Below are positions 19,484 through 29,185 of a stretch of 64,000 nt of DNA, one piece after another. The notes below the pieces were generated by a model. The model saw only the letters and a program-made list of their open reading frames with translations, did not search any database and had not been told where the DNA came from. The stretch is from Rodentibacter heidelbergensis (GTDB lineage Bacteria > Pseudomonadota > Gammaproteobacteria > Enterobacterales > Pasteurellaceae): the NCBI RefSeq assembly GCF_002000125.1, contig NZ_MLHH01000014.1, forward strand, positions 1 to 64,000, written 5' to 3'. Positions within the stretch are counted from its first letter, which is position 1, and every line of letters begins with the position of its first letter. Made by a program: the position numbers and the translations under genes.

Positions 19484-19901
19484 CTTCGTCCTCCTGTTTT
19501 TGTAAATCATTGAAATCTCGAATGGTTAATCCGTTTTGATAGGCTGTTTGAATAAGCGATTTCATTTCATCAAATGGTAAATCACGATTCATTAGTACAT
19601 CGAGTAATAGGGGTAAATTCAATCCGCAACAGACTAAAATATTTTCTTTTGTGAGTAAGTGAGAGGCCAAATTCATCGGTGTGCCACCGAGAATATCAGT
19701 TAAAAAAATCAACCCTGATTGTGTATCTAATGAGGCGATTTTCTCTTGTAATTCTTGTTTTAAGTGAGAAACGTTATCTACGGTAAATATTGATAAGGTT
19801 TCAAAGTTTGTTTGTTTTCCCACAATTAATTCCGCACTTTCTATTGCCGCTTTAGCAAAGTTTCCGTGGCTCATTAACATGAGGGCAATTTCTTTTGACA
19901 T
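19470..19901 (-). CDS. PTS mannose-family phosphotransfer subunit EIIA
   Basis: First sugar-specific phosphocarrier of the operon; it receives phosphate from HPr. The active histidine is H12 in MSKEIALMLMSHGNFAKA, and the DILGGTPMNLA block is typical of EIIA(Man). I use the ATG at 19901, which has GGAG nine bases upstream, rather than the in-frame ATG at 19964, which would begin at the expected transcription start. It is a separate 143-residue protein, not the EIIAB fusion (ManX) of enterics. First gene of the EIIA-B-C-D-phosphatase-phosphatase operon. Confidence 0.93.
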   Translation of the reverse strand: MSKEIALMLMSHGNFAKAAIESAELIVGKQTNFETLSIFTVDNVSHLKQELQEKIASLDTQSGLIFLTDILGGTPMNLASHLLTKENILVCCGLNLPLLLDVLMNRDLPFDEMKSLIQTAYQNGLTIRDFNDLQKQEDEDDLL

Positions 19902-19973
19902 TGTGTTTTTCTCCATTGACTTAAGTATTGATGACAATGTAGGAGAAAGTGGTGATTGACTCAATTTTTAGAA

Positions 19974-19993
19974 TTGCACGATATATCGTGCAA
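19974..19993. promoter_or_regulatory. 20-bp perfect palindrome overlapping the PTS promoter (operator candidate)
   Basis: TTGCACGATATATCGTGCAA is its own reverse complement over all 20 bases. On the minus strand its first six bases (TTGCAC) could serve as a -35 element, with TAAAAA 17 bases downstream as -10, about 55 bases before the EIIA start. A dimeric repressor or activator bound here would control the PTS operon; the regulator encoded at 13255-15207 is the natural candidate (inference). I see no second copy in the block. Confidence 0.6.
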
Positions 19994-20083
19994 ACTAAAT
20001 TTTGTTAACAGGAAGAGAATGAATAAATTGAGGGGGGAATTGGGCTTAAATTTGTGTAAATTTCCCAATTAAGAGAGCTTGAG

Positions 20084-20192
20084 GGAATTTACCTCATATC
20101 ATATCCATTGGCTAAATTGTTTTAGAGTTCAGTCATTTTTCCCTATGAATAGAAGATATTCACTGCTCGCCATTGTCGTAGAGGTAAATTCC
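20084..20192. repeat. 12-bp inverted repeat enclosing 85 bases
   Basis: GGAATTTACCTC at 20084-20095 and GAGGTAAATTCC at 20181-20192 are exact reverse complements. The 109-base unit lies next to the right border of the accessory block. It resembles a very short MITE or a relic end of a mobile element, but no transposase or target duplication is evident, so this is only a sequence observation. Confidence 0.45.
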
Positions 20193-20207
20193 ATCAAAGA
20201 AACATTT

Positions 20208-20244
20208 TTAAGGCTTAATATCCCTCAAAATAGGATTTTGCATG
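20208..20244. repeat. Right direct repeat: 3' end of asnC
   Basis: The last 37 bases of asnC, matched by 10859-10894 in the same orientation (29-base core with one mismatch). Together they bound 9.3 kb of accessory genes. This copy is in frame with asnC and codes the native-looking end [10 protein letters not shown]. Confidence 0.85.
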
Positions 20245-20660
20245 GAAATCAGTGTTTCGGTGGATTGAATTTCATCAATTAATTGAATTTTGGTGGCCAA
20301 AACCGAATGTAGTTCGGCTATGGTGTGGGTCATTACTTTGATGAAAATCGAGTAATTGCCTGTGGTGTAATAGGCTTCTACCACTTCATCAAAGGTTTCC
20401 AGTTTTTTTATCACTTTTTCGTAATCTTTTGCACTTTTTAAAATGATGCCGATAAAACAGCAAACATCATAGCCAAGTTTACGTTCGTCAATAATCACTT
20501 TTGTGCCTTCAATCACACCGGATTGGCGCATTTTTTCTACCCGAACGTGAATTGTGCCGGGGCTAACGCCAAAATTTTTTGCCATTTCAGCATAAGGTGT
20601 GCGTGCATCTTTGGTGAGAACACGGAGAATTTGTTGATCGAGATTATCAATATTATGCAT
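20208..20660 (-). CDS. asnC: Asparagine-responsive Lrp/AsnC-family regulator
   Basis: Activator of asnA that senses asparagine. The 150-residue protein has the Lrp/AsnC layout: an N-terminal HTH (residues about 5-60, LDQQILRVLTKDARTPYAEMAKNFGVSPGTIHVRVEKM) and a C-terminal RAM ligand-binding domain. Length and the ending ...NPILRDIKP match E. coli AsnC. It is divergent from asnA with 153 bases between them, the classical arrangement. Its 3' end is the direct-repeat target of the accessory block. Confidence 0.95.
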   Translation of the reverse strand: MHNIDNLDQQILRVLTKDARTPYAEMAKNFGVSPGTIHVRVEKMRQSGVIEGTKVIIDERKLGYDVCCFIGIILKSAKDYEKVIKKLETFDEVVEAYYTTGNYSIFIKVMTHTIAELHSVLATKIQLIDEIQSTETLISMQNPILRDIKP

Positions 20661-20813
20661 AAAAGCCTCCTTTAGAAAAAATTTAATAAATCACCATTTA
20701 ATTGAATAATATTTAAAATTATTTTAAATGTAAATAAATCACTTGAAAGAAAGTGATGGTTTGTTAAATAATACGCAAAACTTTACTTGTTCCTTTAGAA
20801 ATAGGCGGAAAAT

Positions 20814-21806
20814 ATGAAAAAAACATTTATTTTACAGCAGCAAGAGATCAGTTTTGTTAAGAACACGTTCACTCAAAACTTAATCGAACAGTTAGGTATT
20901 ATTGAAGTGCAAGGCCCTATCCTAAGTGAAGTGGGCAATGGTATGCAAGACAACTTATCCGGTATTGAGAAAGCCGTTCAAGTGCATGTGAAGTGTATTC
21001 CAAATGCGGTGTATGAAGTGGTGCACTCTTTGGCAAAATGGAAACGTCATACCCTTGCCCGTTTTCACTTTAAAGAGGGAGAAGGGCTTTTTGTTCATAT
21101 GAAGGCTTTACGTCCTGATGAAGATTCTTTAGATCCGACCCATTCCATTTATGTGGATCAATGGGATTGGGAAAAAGTCATTCCTGCCGGTCGCCGTAAC
21201 TTTGCGTATTTAAAAGAAACCGTTAATGCAATTTATCGTGCTATTCGTTTGACAGAACTTGCGGTGGAGGCGCGTTTTGATATTCCTTCCGTGTTGCCAA
21301 AACAAATTACTTTTGTGCACAGTGAAGATTTGGTGAAACGCTATCCTGATCTTTCCAGTAAAGAGCGGGAAAACGCCATCTGTAAAGAATATGGTGCGGT
21401 ATTTTTAATTGGTATCGGCGGCAAACTATCCGATGGTAAACCTCACGATGGACGTGCACCGGACTACGATGACTGGACAACAGAATCGGAGAATGGCTAC
21501 AAAGGTTTAAATGGTGATATTCTCGTTTGGAACGAACAGCTCAATAGTGCATTTGAGTTATCTTCTATGGGGATCCGTGTGGATGAAGCAGCACTTCGTT
21601 TACAGGTGGGATTAACCGGTAAAGAAGAGTGCTTAAAAATGGATTGGCATCAAGAATTGCTAAGTGGGAAATTACCACTTTCCATTGGTGGCGGTATTGG
21701 TCAATCACGCATGGCGATGTTCTTATTGCGTAAAAAACATATCGGTGAGGTACAATCCAGTGTGTGGCCGAAAGCAATGTTGGAACAATATGAGCATATT
21801 CTCTAA
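20814..21806 (+). CDS. asnA: Aspartate--ammonia ligase (asparagine synthetase A)
   Basis: Makes asparagine from aspartate, ammonia and ATP. The 330-residue length is identical to the E. coli enzyme's, and the class II tRNA-synthetase-like motifs are present: [17 protein letters not shown] near the start, [10 protein letters not shown] in the middle and [16 protein letters not shown] at the end. The ATG at 20814 follows AGGCGGAAAAT. Divergent from its regulator asnC; a terminator follows. Confidence 0.97.
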   Translation: MKKTFILQQQEISFVKNTFTQNLIEQLGIIEVQGPILSEVGNGMQDNLSGIEKAVQVHVKCIPNAVYEVVHSLAKWKRHTLARFHFKEGEGLFVHMKALRPDEDSLDPTHSIYVDQWDWEKVIPAGRRNFAYLKETVNAIYRAIRLTELAVEARFDIPSVLPKQITFVHSEDLVKRYPDLSSKERENAICKEYGAVFLIGIGGKLSDGKPHDGRAPDYDDWTTESENGYKGLNGDILVWNEQLNSAFELSSMGIRVDEAALRLQVGLTGKEECLKMDWHQELLSGKLPLSIGGGIGQSRMAMFLLRKKHIGEVQSSVWPKAMLEQYEHIL

Positions 21807-21841
21807 GTCATCAATGCTTATCATAGCACAGTGAGAGCGAT

Positions 21842-21878
21842 AATCCCCTTATCTACCTTTCGGATAGGGGGATTTTTA
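21842..21878 (+). terminator. Rho-independent terminator after asnA
   Basis: AATCCCCTTATC (21842-21853) pairs with GATAGGGGGATT (21863-21874) apart from one wobble, followed by TTTTT. Confidence 0.85.
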
Positions 21879-22078
21879 GGTGCAGAGTAATCCTTGTTCT
21901 GTTATTAAAATCACACCAAAAACTGACCGCACTTTTTGATACAGATCATCAAATCCCTCCAAAAAATTCAAAATAATCATCAATTTTCAAAAATGAGATC
22001 TACTTAACATTTTTTTTAATTCACTTTATTTAGAATAAACATAGGTTAAATTTTAGACTTTTTCCATAGAGGTGAGTT

Positions 22079-23695
22079 ATGACAGATGTAAACAAAGTAA
22101 TCAAACAACTTGAGACATTAGGCATTTATGATGTAAAAGAGGTTGTCTATAATCCAAGCTATGAGCAATTATTCGAAGAAGAAACCAAACCGGGTTTAGA
22201 GGGCTTTGAAAAAGGTACATTAACCACAACCGGTGCGGTGGCAGTGGATACCGGCATTTTTACCGGCCGTTCGCCAAAAGATAAATACATTGTATTAGAT
22301 GAAAAAACCAAAGATACCGTTTGGTGGACGTCGGATGCGGCAAAAAATGATAATAAACCGATGAATCAGGCAACTTGGCAAAGCTTGAAAGATTTAGTCA
22401 CCAATCAACTTTCCCGTAAACGCTTGTTTGTGATTGACGGTTTCTGTGGCGCAAGCGAACAAGATCGCATTGCTGTGCGTATTGTGACTGAAGTGGCATG
22501 GCAAGCGCACTTTGTAAAAAATATGTTTATCCGCCCAACAGAAGAACAATTGAAAAATTTTGAACCTGATTTTGTGGTGATGAATGGTTCTAAAGTCACC
22601 AATCCAAACTGGAAAGAACAGGGATTAAATTCTGAAAACTTTGTGGCATTCAATTTAACAGAGCGAATTCAGTTAATCGGCGGGACTTGGTATGGCGGTG
22701 AAATGAAAAAAGGGATGTTCTCTATTATGAACTATTTCCTACCGCTTAAAGGTGTCGCTTCCATGCACTGTTCTGCGAATGTGGGCAAAGAAGGTGATGT
22801 TGCGGTCTTCTTCGGTTTATCCGGCACAGGTAAAACCACCCTTTCAACCGATCCAAAACGTGAGTTAATCGGTGATGATGAGCATGGTTGGGATGATGTC
22901 GGTGTCTTCAACTTCGAAGGCGGCTGCTATGCGAAAACCATTCACCTTTCCGAAGAAAACGAACCGGATATTTATCGTGCCATTCGCCGTGATGCCTTGT
23001 TAGAAAACGTGGTGGTTCGTGCTGATGGTTCTGTGGATTTTGATGACGGTTCAAAAACTGAAAATACCCGTGTGTCTTACCCAATTTATCACATTGATAA
23101 TATTGTTAAGCCGATTTCCCGTGCAGGTCATGCCACCAAAGTGATTTTCCTCACTGCCGATGCCTTTGGGGTGTTACCACCGGTTTCTAAATTAACGCCG
23201 GAACAAACCAAATATTATTTCTTATCCGGTTTCACTGCAAAATTGGCAGGGACGGAGAGGGGTATCACTGAACCAACACCAACGTTCTCTGCTTGTTTTG
23301 GTGCGGCATTCTTAACGCTTCACCCAACACAATATGCGGAAGTGTTAGTAAAACGTATGCAAGCGGCAGGGGCAGAAGCGTATTTGGTGAATACCGGTTG
23401 GAACGGTACAGGCAAACGTATTTCAATCAAAGATACCCGTGGCATCATTGATGCGATTTTAGACGGTTCTATTGAACAAGCTGAAATGCGTGAATTACCA
23501 ATCTTCAACTTAGCGATTCCAAACGCATTGCCGGGGGTCGATCCTGCTATCTTAGATCCTCGTGATACTTATGCAGATAAAGCCCAATGGCAAGCGAAAG
23601 CGGAAGATTTAGCCGGTCGTTTCGTCAAAAACTTTGAGAAATATGCGACCAATGCAGAAGGAAAAGCGTTAATCGCCGCAGGCCCTAAAGCCTAA
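22079..23695 (+). CDS. pckA: Phosphoenolpyruvate carboxykinase (ATP)
   Basis: Interconverts oxaloacetate and phosphoenolpyruvate with ATP; in Pasteurellaceae it often runs toward oxaloacetate to fix CO2 for succinate formation. The 538-residue protein carries the kinase-1a/P-loop [11 protein letters not shown] at residues 246-256, the metal site region GDDEHGWDD and the ATP-type [11 protein letters not shown] block. The ATG at 22079 follows AGAGGTGAGTT. A 272-base upstream region with one uptake sequence carries its promoter. Confidence 0.97.
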   Translation: MTDVNKVIKQLETLGIYDVKEVVYNPSYEQLFEEETKPGLEGFEKGTLTTTGAVAVDTGIFTGRSPKDKYIVLDEKTKDTVWWTSDAAKNDNKPMNQATWQSLKDLVTNQLSRKRLFVIDGFCGASEQDRIAVRIVTEVAWQAHFVKNMFIRPTEEQLKNFEPDFVVMNGSKVTNPNWKEQGLNSENFVAFNLTERIQLIGGTWYGGEMKKGMFSIMNYFLPLKGVASMHCSANVGKEGDVAVFFGLSGTGKTTLSTDPKRELIGDDEHGWDDVGVFNFEGGCYAKTIHLSEENEPDIYRAIRRDALLENVVVRADGSVDFDDGSKTENTRVSYPIYHIDNIVKPISRAGHATKVIFLTADAFGVLPPVSKLTPEQTKYYFLSGFTAKLAGTERGITEPTPTFSACFGAAFLTLHPTQYAEVLVKRMQAAGAEAYLVNTGWNGTGKRISIKDTRGIIDAILDGSIEQAEMRELPIFNLAIPNALPGVDPAILDPRDTYADKAQWQAKAEDLAGRFVKNFEKYATNAEGKALIAAGPKA

Positions 23696-23713
23696 TGGTA
23701 AATCAATGAAAAA

Positions 23714-23747
23714 AGAACCCGCACTTTCTATGTGTGGGTTCTCTTTT
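23714..23747 (+). terminator. Rho-independent terminator after pckA
   Basis: AGAACCCGCAC (23714-23724) pairs with GTGTGGGTTCT (23732-23742) with one G-T pair and runs into CTTTT. It also lies just past the end of the convergent greB. Confidence 0.8.
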
Positions 23748-23765
23748 ATCAAAATGATGAAAAAT

Positions 23766-24245
23766 TTAGATATTTTCGTACCAGATACGATTAACATAAA
23801 GTGTAATCCGCCCCGAAGGGGTTTCCACCATCACTTCATCATCAACACTTTTTCCAATCAAAGCCCGGGCAACCGGAGAGTCAATCGAAATCCAATTTTT
23901 TGCCGGATCAAACTCATCGCAACCTACAAGGCGATATTGCTTCACTTCTCCATTTTCATCTTCTAATTCCACCCAAGCGCCAAAAAACACTTTGCCTTCT
24001 TGTTTGGGGTTGTAATCCACAATTTGTAAAACTTCCAAACGTTTTGTGAGAAAACGCACACGGCAATCAATTTCTCTTAATCGGCGTTTGCCGTAAATAT
24101 ATTCCGCATTTTCACTGCGATCCCCTAAAGCGGCGGCATCAGAAACCGCTTGGGTGACTTTGGGGCGTTCTTCTTTCCACAAGAATTTCAGTTCTTTGTC
24201 CAAGGCGTTCCAGCCTTGGCGTGTAATGTAATTGGATTTTGCCAT
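23766..24245 (-). CDS. greB: Transcription elongation factor GreB
   Basis: Rescues backtracked RNA polymerase by stimulating its intrinsic transcript cleavage. The protein has the N-terminal coiled-coil hairpin (MAKSNYITRQGWNALDKELKFLWKEERP to about residue 75) with the acidic tip and the C-terminal FKBP-like domain ending in ITLYVNRIWYEN. The GreB-type length of 159 residues and the YIYGKRRLREID segment separate it from GreA. I use the ATG at 24245; the longer frame adds a non-conserved leader. Divergent from tex, a common pairing in gammaproteobacteria. Confidence 0.95.
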   Translation of the reverse strand: MAKSNYITRQGWNALDKELKFLWKEERPKVTQAVSDAAALGDRSENAEYIYGKRRLREIDCRVRFLTKRLEVLQIVDYNPKQEGKVFFGAWVELEDENGEVKQYRLVGCDEFDPAKNWISIDSPVARALIGKSVDDEVMVETPSGRITLYVNRIWYENI

Positions 24246-24346
24246 TTCTTTTGTAAAGGTTGGAAAATTTATTGAATTATATTTGAGCCAAGGTATCAAA
24301 ACCAGTATTCTATGCCCGATTTTATTTTCAACAAAGACGTATACCG

Positions 24347-26662
24347 ATGTTAAATCAACAAATTAGTCAAATTATCGCAGCAGAACTTAATGTTGCTTCT
24401 CATCAAATTCTCGCCGCCATTCAATTGCTAGATGACGGTAACACTATTCCATTTATTGCACGTTATCGTAAAGAAGCGACAGGTGGGTTGGATGACACCC
24501 AACTTCGCCATTTTGAAAGCCGCTTAGGCTATTTGCGTGAACTTGAAGATCGCCGCCAAAGTATTTTGAAATCCATTGAAGAACAAGGCAAGCTCACCGA
24601 TGAATTGCGTACGCAAATTGAAGCGACACAAAGTAAAACCGAACTTGAAGATCTCTATTTGCCTTACAAACCGAAACGCCGTACCAAAGGACAAATTGCC
24701 ATTGAAGCGGGGCTTGAGCCACTTGCCGAGTTACTTTGGAACGAACCAAAAAATGATCCGGAAACGACCGCACTTTCTTTCGTAGATGAAGAAAAAGATG
24801 TTGCAGATACCAAAACGGCATTAGATGGCGCTCGCTATATTTTAATGGAGCGCTTTGCTGAAGATGCCCAATTATTGGCAAAAGTGCGTCAATATTTACA
24901 GCAAAATGCACAAATTGAAGCAAAAGTAGCAGAAGGGAAAGAACAAGAGGGAGCAAAATTCCAAGATTATTTCGATCATCAGGAATTATTGAAAAATGTG
25001 CCGTCACACCGTGCTTTAGCCATGTTCAGAGGACGTAATGAAGGCATTTTACAGCTGACCTTAAATGCCGATCCCGATGCGGAAGAAGGGGCTCGTCACA
25101 GTTATTGTGAAGACATTATTCAAGAACATTTGGGCGTCCGTTTAAGCGGTCAGCCGGCAGATAAATGGCGTGAGCAAGTGATTGCTTGGACGTGGAAGAT
25201 TAAAGTTTCTCTCCATTTAGAAACGGAATTAATGAGCGCTCTGCGTGAAAAAGCGGAAGAAGAAGCCATTGATGTTTTTGCCCGAAATTTGACCGCACTT
25301 TTAATGGCGGCACCTGCCGGCTCAAAAAATACTATGGGGCTTGACCCGGGCTTACGCACCGGGGTGAAAGTGGCAGTGGTGGATAACACCGGAAAATTAT
25401 TGGATACGGCAACCATTTATCCTCATACCGGCCGTGAAAGCGAAGCACAAATGACTTTATTTAGCTTAATCCGCCAACATAATGTCGAGTTGATAGCCAT
25501 TGGTAATGGTACAGCCTCTCGTGAAACAGAACGTTTTGCGAAAGAAGTGATTAAAGAAATCAAAGAAAATAAACCACAAACGGTGGTGGTGAGTGAAGCG
25601 GGGGCTTCGGTCTATTCTGCTTCCGAATTTGCCGCTAATGAGTTTCCACATTTAGATGTATCCTTGCGTGGTGCGGTTTCTATTGCCCGCCGATTACAAG
25701 ACCCATTGGCGGAACTGGTGAAAATTGAGCCTAAAGCCATTGGTGTAGGGCAATATCAGCATGATGTTAATCAATCCCAGTTAGCGCGTAAATTAGATGC
25801 GGTGGTGGAAGATTGTGTGAATGCCGTTGGGGTCGATTTAAACACGGCTTCCGCCCCATTACTCGCCCGTGTTGCAGGGATGACAAAAACCTTAGCACAA
25901 AATATTGTGGCTTATCGTGATGAAAACGGTCGTTTTGACAGCCGTGAACAATTGAAAAATGTGCCTCGTTTAGGGCCAAAAGCCTTTGAACAATGTGCCG
26001 GTTTTATGCGTATTGCCGGAGGTAAAAATCCGCTCGATGCGTCAGGCGTTCACCCTGAGGCTTATGAATTAGTGGAAAAAATCTTGCAGGCGACCCAACA
26101 ATCTATTCAAGAATTAATGGGAAGCAGTACAGTTCGTCAGCTTAATGCCGCACAGTTTACTGATGAGCGTTTTGGTTTACCGACCGTACAAGATATTTTC
26201 AAAGAATTGGAAAAGCCGGGGCGTGACCCTCGTGGTGAATTTAAAACCGCTACCTTTATTGAAGGGGTAGAAGAAATTACCGATTTAAAAGCCGGGATGA
26301 TTTTAGAAGGCACGATTACGAATGTGACCAATTTCGGTGCCTTTGTGGATATTGGGGTTCACCAAGACGGGTTGGTGCATATTTCATCACTTAGTGATAA
26401 ATTTGTTGAAGATCCGCATCAAGTGGTGAAAACCGGGGATATCGTTAAAGTTAAAGTATTAGAGGTGGATATTCCCCGTAAACGTATTGCCTTGACGATG
26501 CGGTTAGAAGAAAGCGCGGTGAAAAACAGCGATAAATCTGACCGCACTTTATCGGCGAAACCACGATCTCACCATACACGACAAGATCGGACCTCACGTT
26601 CCCAAAACAATAGTGCTATGGGCAATGCCTTTGCCGATGCCTTAAAAAACTGGAAAAAATAA
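24347..26662 (+). CDS. tex: Tex-family S1 RNA-binding protein (YhgF)
   Basis: Conserved RNA-binding factor linked to transcription. The 771-residue protein shows the full Tex order: N-terminal HTH-like helices, a YqgF/RNase H-like domain ([16 protein letters not shown] at about residue 330), helix-hairpin-helix repeats ([19 protein letters not shown]) and a C-terminal S1 domain ([21 protein letters not shown]). The last 50 residues are a basic tail. Three DNA uptake sequences lie in the gene, one encoding part of the tail. Confidence 0.96.
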   Translation: MLNQQISQIIAAELNVASHQILAAIQLLDDGNTIPFIARYRKEATGGLDDTQLRHFESRLGYLRELEDRRQSILKSIEEQGKLTDELRTQIEATQSKTELEDLYLPYKPKRRTKGQIAIEAGLEPLAELLWNEPKNDPETTALSFVDEEKDVADTKTALDGARYILMERFAEDAQLLAKVRQYLQQNAQIEAKVAEGKEQEGAKFQDYFDHQELLKNVPSHRALAMFRGRNEGILQLTLNADPDAEEGARHSYCEDIIQEHLGVRLSGQPADKWREQVIAWTWKIKVSLHLETELMSALREKAEEEAIDVFARNLTALLMAAPAGSKNTMGLDPGLRTGVKVAVVDNTGKLLDTATIYPHTGRESEAQMTLFSLIRQHNVELIAIGNGTASRETERFAKEVIKEIKENKPQTVVVSEAGASVYSASEFAANEFPHLDVSLRGAVSIARRLQDPLAELVKIEPKAIGVGQYQHDVNQSQLARKLDAVVEDCVNAVGVDLNTASAPLLARVAGMTKTLAQNIVAYRDENGRFDSREQLKNVPRLGPKAFEQCAGFMRIAGGKNPLDASGVHPEAYELVEKILQATQQSIQELMGSSTVRQLNAAQFTDERFGLPTVQDIFKELEKPGRDPRGEFKTATFIEGVEEITDLKAGMILEGTITNVTNFGAFVDIGVHQDGLVHISSLSDKFVEDPHQVVKTGDIVKVKVLEVDIPRKRIALTMRLEESAVKNSDKSDRTLSAKPRSHHTRQDRTSRSQNNSAMGNAFADALKNWKK

Positions 26663-26672
26663 AGCTATCGCT

Positions 26673-26696
26673 CTTCCGTGGATTTTCTCACGGAAG
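26673..26696. terminator. Stem-loop between convergent tex and comM
   Basis: CTTCCGTG (26673-26680) and CACGGAAG (26689-26696) form a perfect 8-bp stem. Neither side has a strong T tract directly adjacent, so termination from either direction is plausible but not certain. Confidence 0.55.
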
Positions 26697-26813
26697 GGCA
26701 ATGTTTATTTATGCGTCATCCTGAAACCCTCACCTATGTTGGGGAATACTTTTGTTACAACCTATATTCATCGCTCTATCAACCAACATCAATTTATTGT
26801 TGGCTCACAATCG

Positions 26814-28343
26814 TCATAGGTTAACGAGTTTTTGCAATAACCTATCCATTGCCCGATAGCCCAAGGCTTCTGCCAAATGGGCTTGGGAGATATGTTTTTC
26901 CCCATTTAAATCGGCAATAGTGCGTGAAACTTTTAAAATACGGTGGTAGGCACGCACGGAAAGCCCCAATTTATTCAATGCCTTTTCAAGAAATAACGCC
27001 TCTTTTTCTTTTAATTTACAATCACGTTCAATTTCTTTGCCGGTTAGATAAGCATTGATTTTACCGGCTCGGGCTAATTGAATTTCCCTTACTTTTAATA
27101 CTTTTTCCCGCACTTGTGCACTGCTTTCACCTCGATCCCCTGAATGTTGTAAGCTTCCTTGTGGCAGAAGCGGCACTTCAATGGATAAATCAAATCGATC
27201 CAAAAACGGCCCGGATAAACGATTGAGATAACGCATAATTTGTTGTGGTGAGGTGCGATTATGAGTGCCCGTATAATGCCCTGTCGGGCTGGGGTTCATT
27301 GCCGCCACTAATTGAAAACGGGCGGGAAATTGAATTTTGGCATTGGCTCTTGAGATAACAATTTCGCCACTTTCCAGCGGTTGACGTAAGGCATCTAATA
27401 CTTTTCGTTCAAACTCCGGTAATTCATCTAAAAAAAGCACGCCATTATGCGCCAAAGAAATTTCGCCCGGTTTTGGGATTGTTCCTCCGCCCACGAGTGC
27501 CGGTAACGAGGCACTGTGATGTGGAGAACGAAAAGGGCGTTGCTTCCAATTGTAGAGATTGAGTTCATTTTGCACAAGGCTTGTCACTGAGGCAGTTTCA
27601 ATGGCTTCTTGATCGGTCATTTCCGGTAACAGGGCGGTTAAACGGCTTGCCAGCATGGTTTTTCCCGTTCCCGGTGGGCCAAGGAAAAGGAGATTGTGTT
27701 GCCCGGCTGCAGCAATGGTTAGCGCCCGTTTAGCATGCTGTTGACCAATGATATCCGTTAAATCTAAGTGATGTTGAGGGAGAAAATTGACCGCACTTTC
27801 TTGGGTTAATTCAGTGGTGCTGGGTAATTTTTCCTGATTATTGAGAAATTGCACCACATCAAGTAGCGTTTGCGCAAAATAAGTATCTTGCCCAGACACT
27901 AACGAGGCTTCGTTGGCATTTTGCTTGGCAATGATAAGCTCCCGTTTCGCTTTTTGTGCTGCAATAATTGCAGGGATCACACCATGGACACCTCTCAAAT
28001 GTCCGGTTAATGCAAGTTCGCCCACAAATTCAAAACCTTTTAATCTTGAGGCATCTAATTGATCGGAAGCCGCTAAAATGCCAATGGCAATAGGGAGATC
28101 AAATCGCCCTCCTTCTTTCGGTAAATCTGCCGGTGCTAGATTGACTGTGATACGTTTTGCCGGATATTTAAATTGTGCGTTCATCAATGCACTACGCACG
28201 CGATCTTGTGCTTCTTTCACCGTTTTTTCAGGTAAGCCCACAAGAGTAAATCCCGGTTTTCCGTTACTTAAATGGACTTCAATGGTAACAAGTGGGGCTT
28301 GAACGCCCATAGAGGCTCGGCTATAAACAATGGCAAGGGACAT
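26814..28343 (-). CDS. comM: Competence-related AAA+ branch-migration helicase ComM
   Basis: Hexameric helicase that extends recombination of incoming DNA during natural transformation. The 509-residue protein has the N-terminal ChlI-like domain (VYSRASMGVQAPLVTIEVHLSNG), then the Mg-chelatase/AAA+ core with Walker A GPPGTGKTM near residue 220, LFLDELPEF (Walker B) and a C-terminal helical lid. It fits the transformable lifestyle implied by the uptake sequences and comEA in the same window. One uptake sequence lies inside the gene and one immediately upstream of its start. Confidence 0.96.
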   Translation of the reverse strand: MSLAIVYSRASMGVQAPLVTIEVHLSNGKPGFTLVGLPEKTVKEAQDRVRSALMNAQFKYPAKRITVNLAPADLPKEGGRFDLPIAIGILAASDQLDASRLKGFEFVGELALTGHLRGVHGVIPAIIAAQKAKRELIIAKQNANEASLVSGQDTYFAQTLLDVVQFLNNQEKLPSTTELTQESAVNFLPQHHLDLTDIIGQQHAKRALTIAAAGQHNLLFLGPPGTGKTMLASRLTALLPEMTDQEAIETASVTSLVQNELNLYNWKQRPFRSPHHSASLPALVGGGTIPKPGEISLAHNGVLFLDELPEFERKVLDALRQPLESGEIVISRANAKIQFPARFQLVAAMNPSPTGHYTGTHNRTSPQQIMRYLNRLSGPFLDRFDLSIEVPLLPQGSLQHSGDRGESSAQVREKVLKVREIQLARAGKINAYLTGKEIERDCKLKEKEALFLEKALNKLGLSVRAYHRILKVSRTIADLNGEKHISQAHLAEALGYRAMDRLLQKLVNL

Positions 28344-28386
28344 AGGTTTAAAAAGTGCGGTTAAAATTGAAAAGATTTTCGTACTA

Positions 28387-28428
28387 TAAAAAAGCCTGTG
28401 ATGAAATCACTCACCACAGGCTTTTTTT
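28387..28428 (-). terminator. Terminator between yihA and comM
   Basis: AAGCCTGTG (28392-28400) pairs with CACAGGCTT (28415-28423), flanked by A residues on the left and T residues on the right, so it would work on both strands. On the minus strand it ends the yihA transcript ahead of comM. Confidence 0.85.
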
Positions 28429-28454
28429 ACGATCTTAACCGCAAAATTCATATT

Positions 28455-29072
28455 TTACTTTGCAAAAACCGGAGAAAACCAATCATCTAATTTTGCCGCC
28501 AATTTATCAATACCGATTTTATTTTGTGCTGAAAAGGCTTCCACTTGAATATCGCCTTGGAAAGGAAGAATCGCCTCCCGCACCATTTTTACCTGTTTAC
28601 TCCGTGCGCTTTGGCTTAATTTGTCGGCTTTAGTGAGTAACAGTAAAACCGGTAAATTGGCAGAAACTGCCCATTCAATCATTTGTTGATCAAGATCTTT
28701 TAACGGGTGACGAATATCCATCAACACAACCAGTCCTGCTAAACATTCACGTTTTTGTAAATATTCCCCTAAGGATTTTTGCCACTGAATTTTCATTTGC
28801 TCCGGTACGGCGGCATAGCCGTAACCCGGTAAATCCACCAATTTGCAATGTGGTTCGACCTCAAATAAGTTAATGAGTTGAGTACGCCCCGGTGTTTTAG
28901 AGGTGCGGGCAAGATTTTTTTGATTGGTTAACGCATTGAGTGCTGTGGATTTTCCTGCATTTGAGCGCCCTGCAAAAGCGATTTCAATACCACTATCTTC
29001 CGGAATGGCACGGATATTCGGTGCACTCGTAAGAAAATGGGTTTTGTGATAATTCAGTTTAATTTCAGCCAT
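28455..29072 (-). CDS. engB: Ribosome biogenesis GTPase YihA/YsxC
   Basis: Essential GTPase for assembly of the 50S subunit. The 205-residue protein shows the Ras-like G motifs: [14 protein letters not shown] (G1, about residues 35-48), TPGRTQLI (G2), DLPGYGYA (G3) and LTKADKL (G4). I use the ATG at 29072 ([13 protein letters not shown]), preceded by AAAGGA; an upstream in-frame ATG adds five residues. It stands alone between two intergenic regions. Confidence 0.95.
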   Translation of the reverse strand: MAEIKLNYHKTHFLTSAPNIRAIPEDSGIEIAFAGRSNAGKSTALNALTNQKNLARTSKTPGRTQLINLFEVEPHCKLVDLPGYGYAAVPEQMKIQWQKSLGEYLQKRECLAGLVVLMDIRHPLKDLDQQMIEWAVSANLPVLLLLTKADKLSQSARSKQVKMVREAILPFQGDIQVEAFSAQNKIGIDKLAAKLDDWFSPVFAK

Positions 29073-29185
29073 AATTTTTCCTTTCATCTGTTGCGACTAA
29101 GCATAGCACAGTTCGACAATTTGCTGAAATGATGTAGAGGTGTAGAATAGCCTTTCCCTAAGGAATTATTTATACAAACAATAAA

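Larger units (their letters stand above)
19902..20207. other. 306-base intergenic region between the PTS operon and asnC
   Basis: No gene is visible. Besides the palindrome at 19974 it holds a bulged stem-loop (AATTGGG and AAATTT at 20038-20053 with AAATTT and CCCAATT at 20058-20070) and a 12-bp perfect inverted repeat (20084-20095 with 20181-20192). It ends against the right direct repeat at 20208. It probably contains the PTS promoter and the junction of the accessory block. Confidence 0.5.

Noticed and set aside
28344-28454. CRP-S site ahead of comM
   Set aside because: A TACGA-N6-TTTCA sequence is the best match; too many mismatches to support a call by eye.
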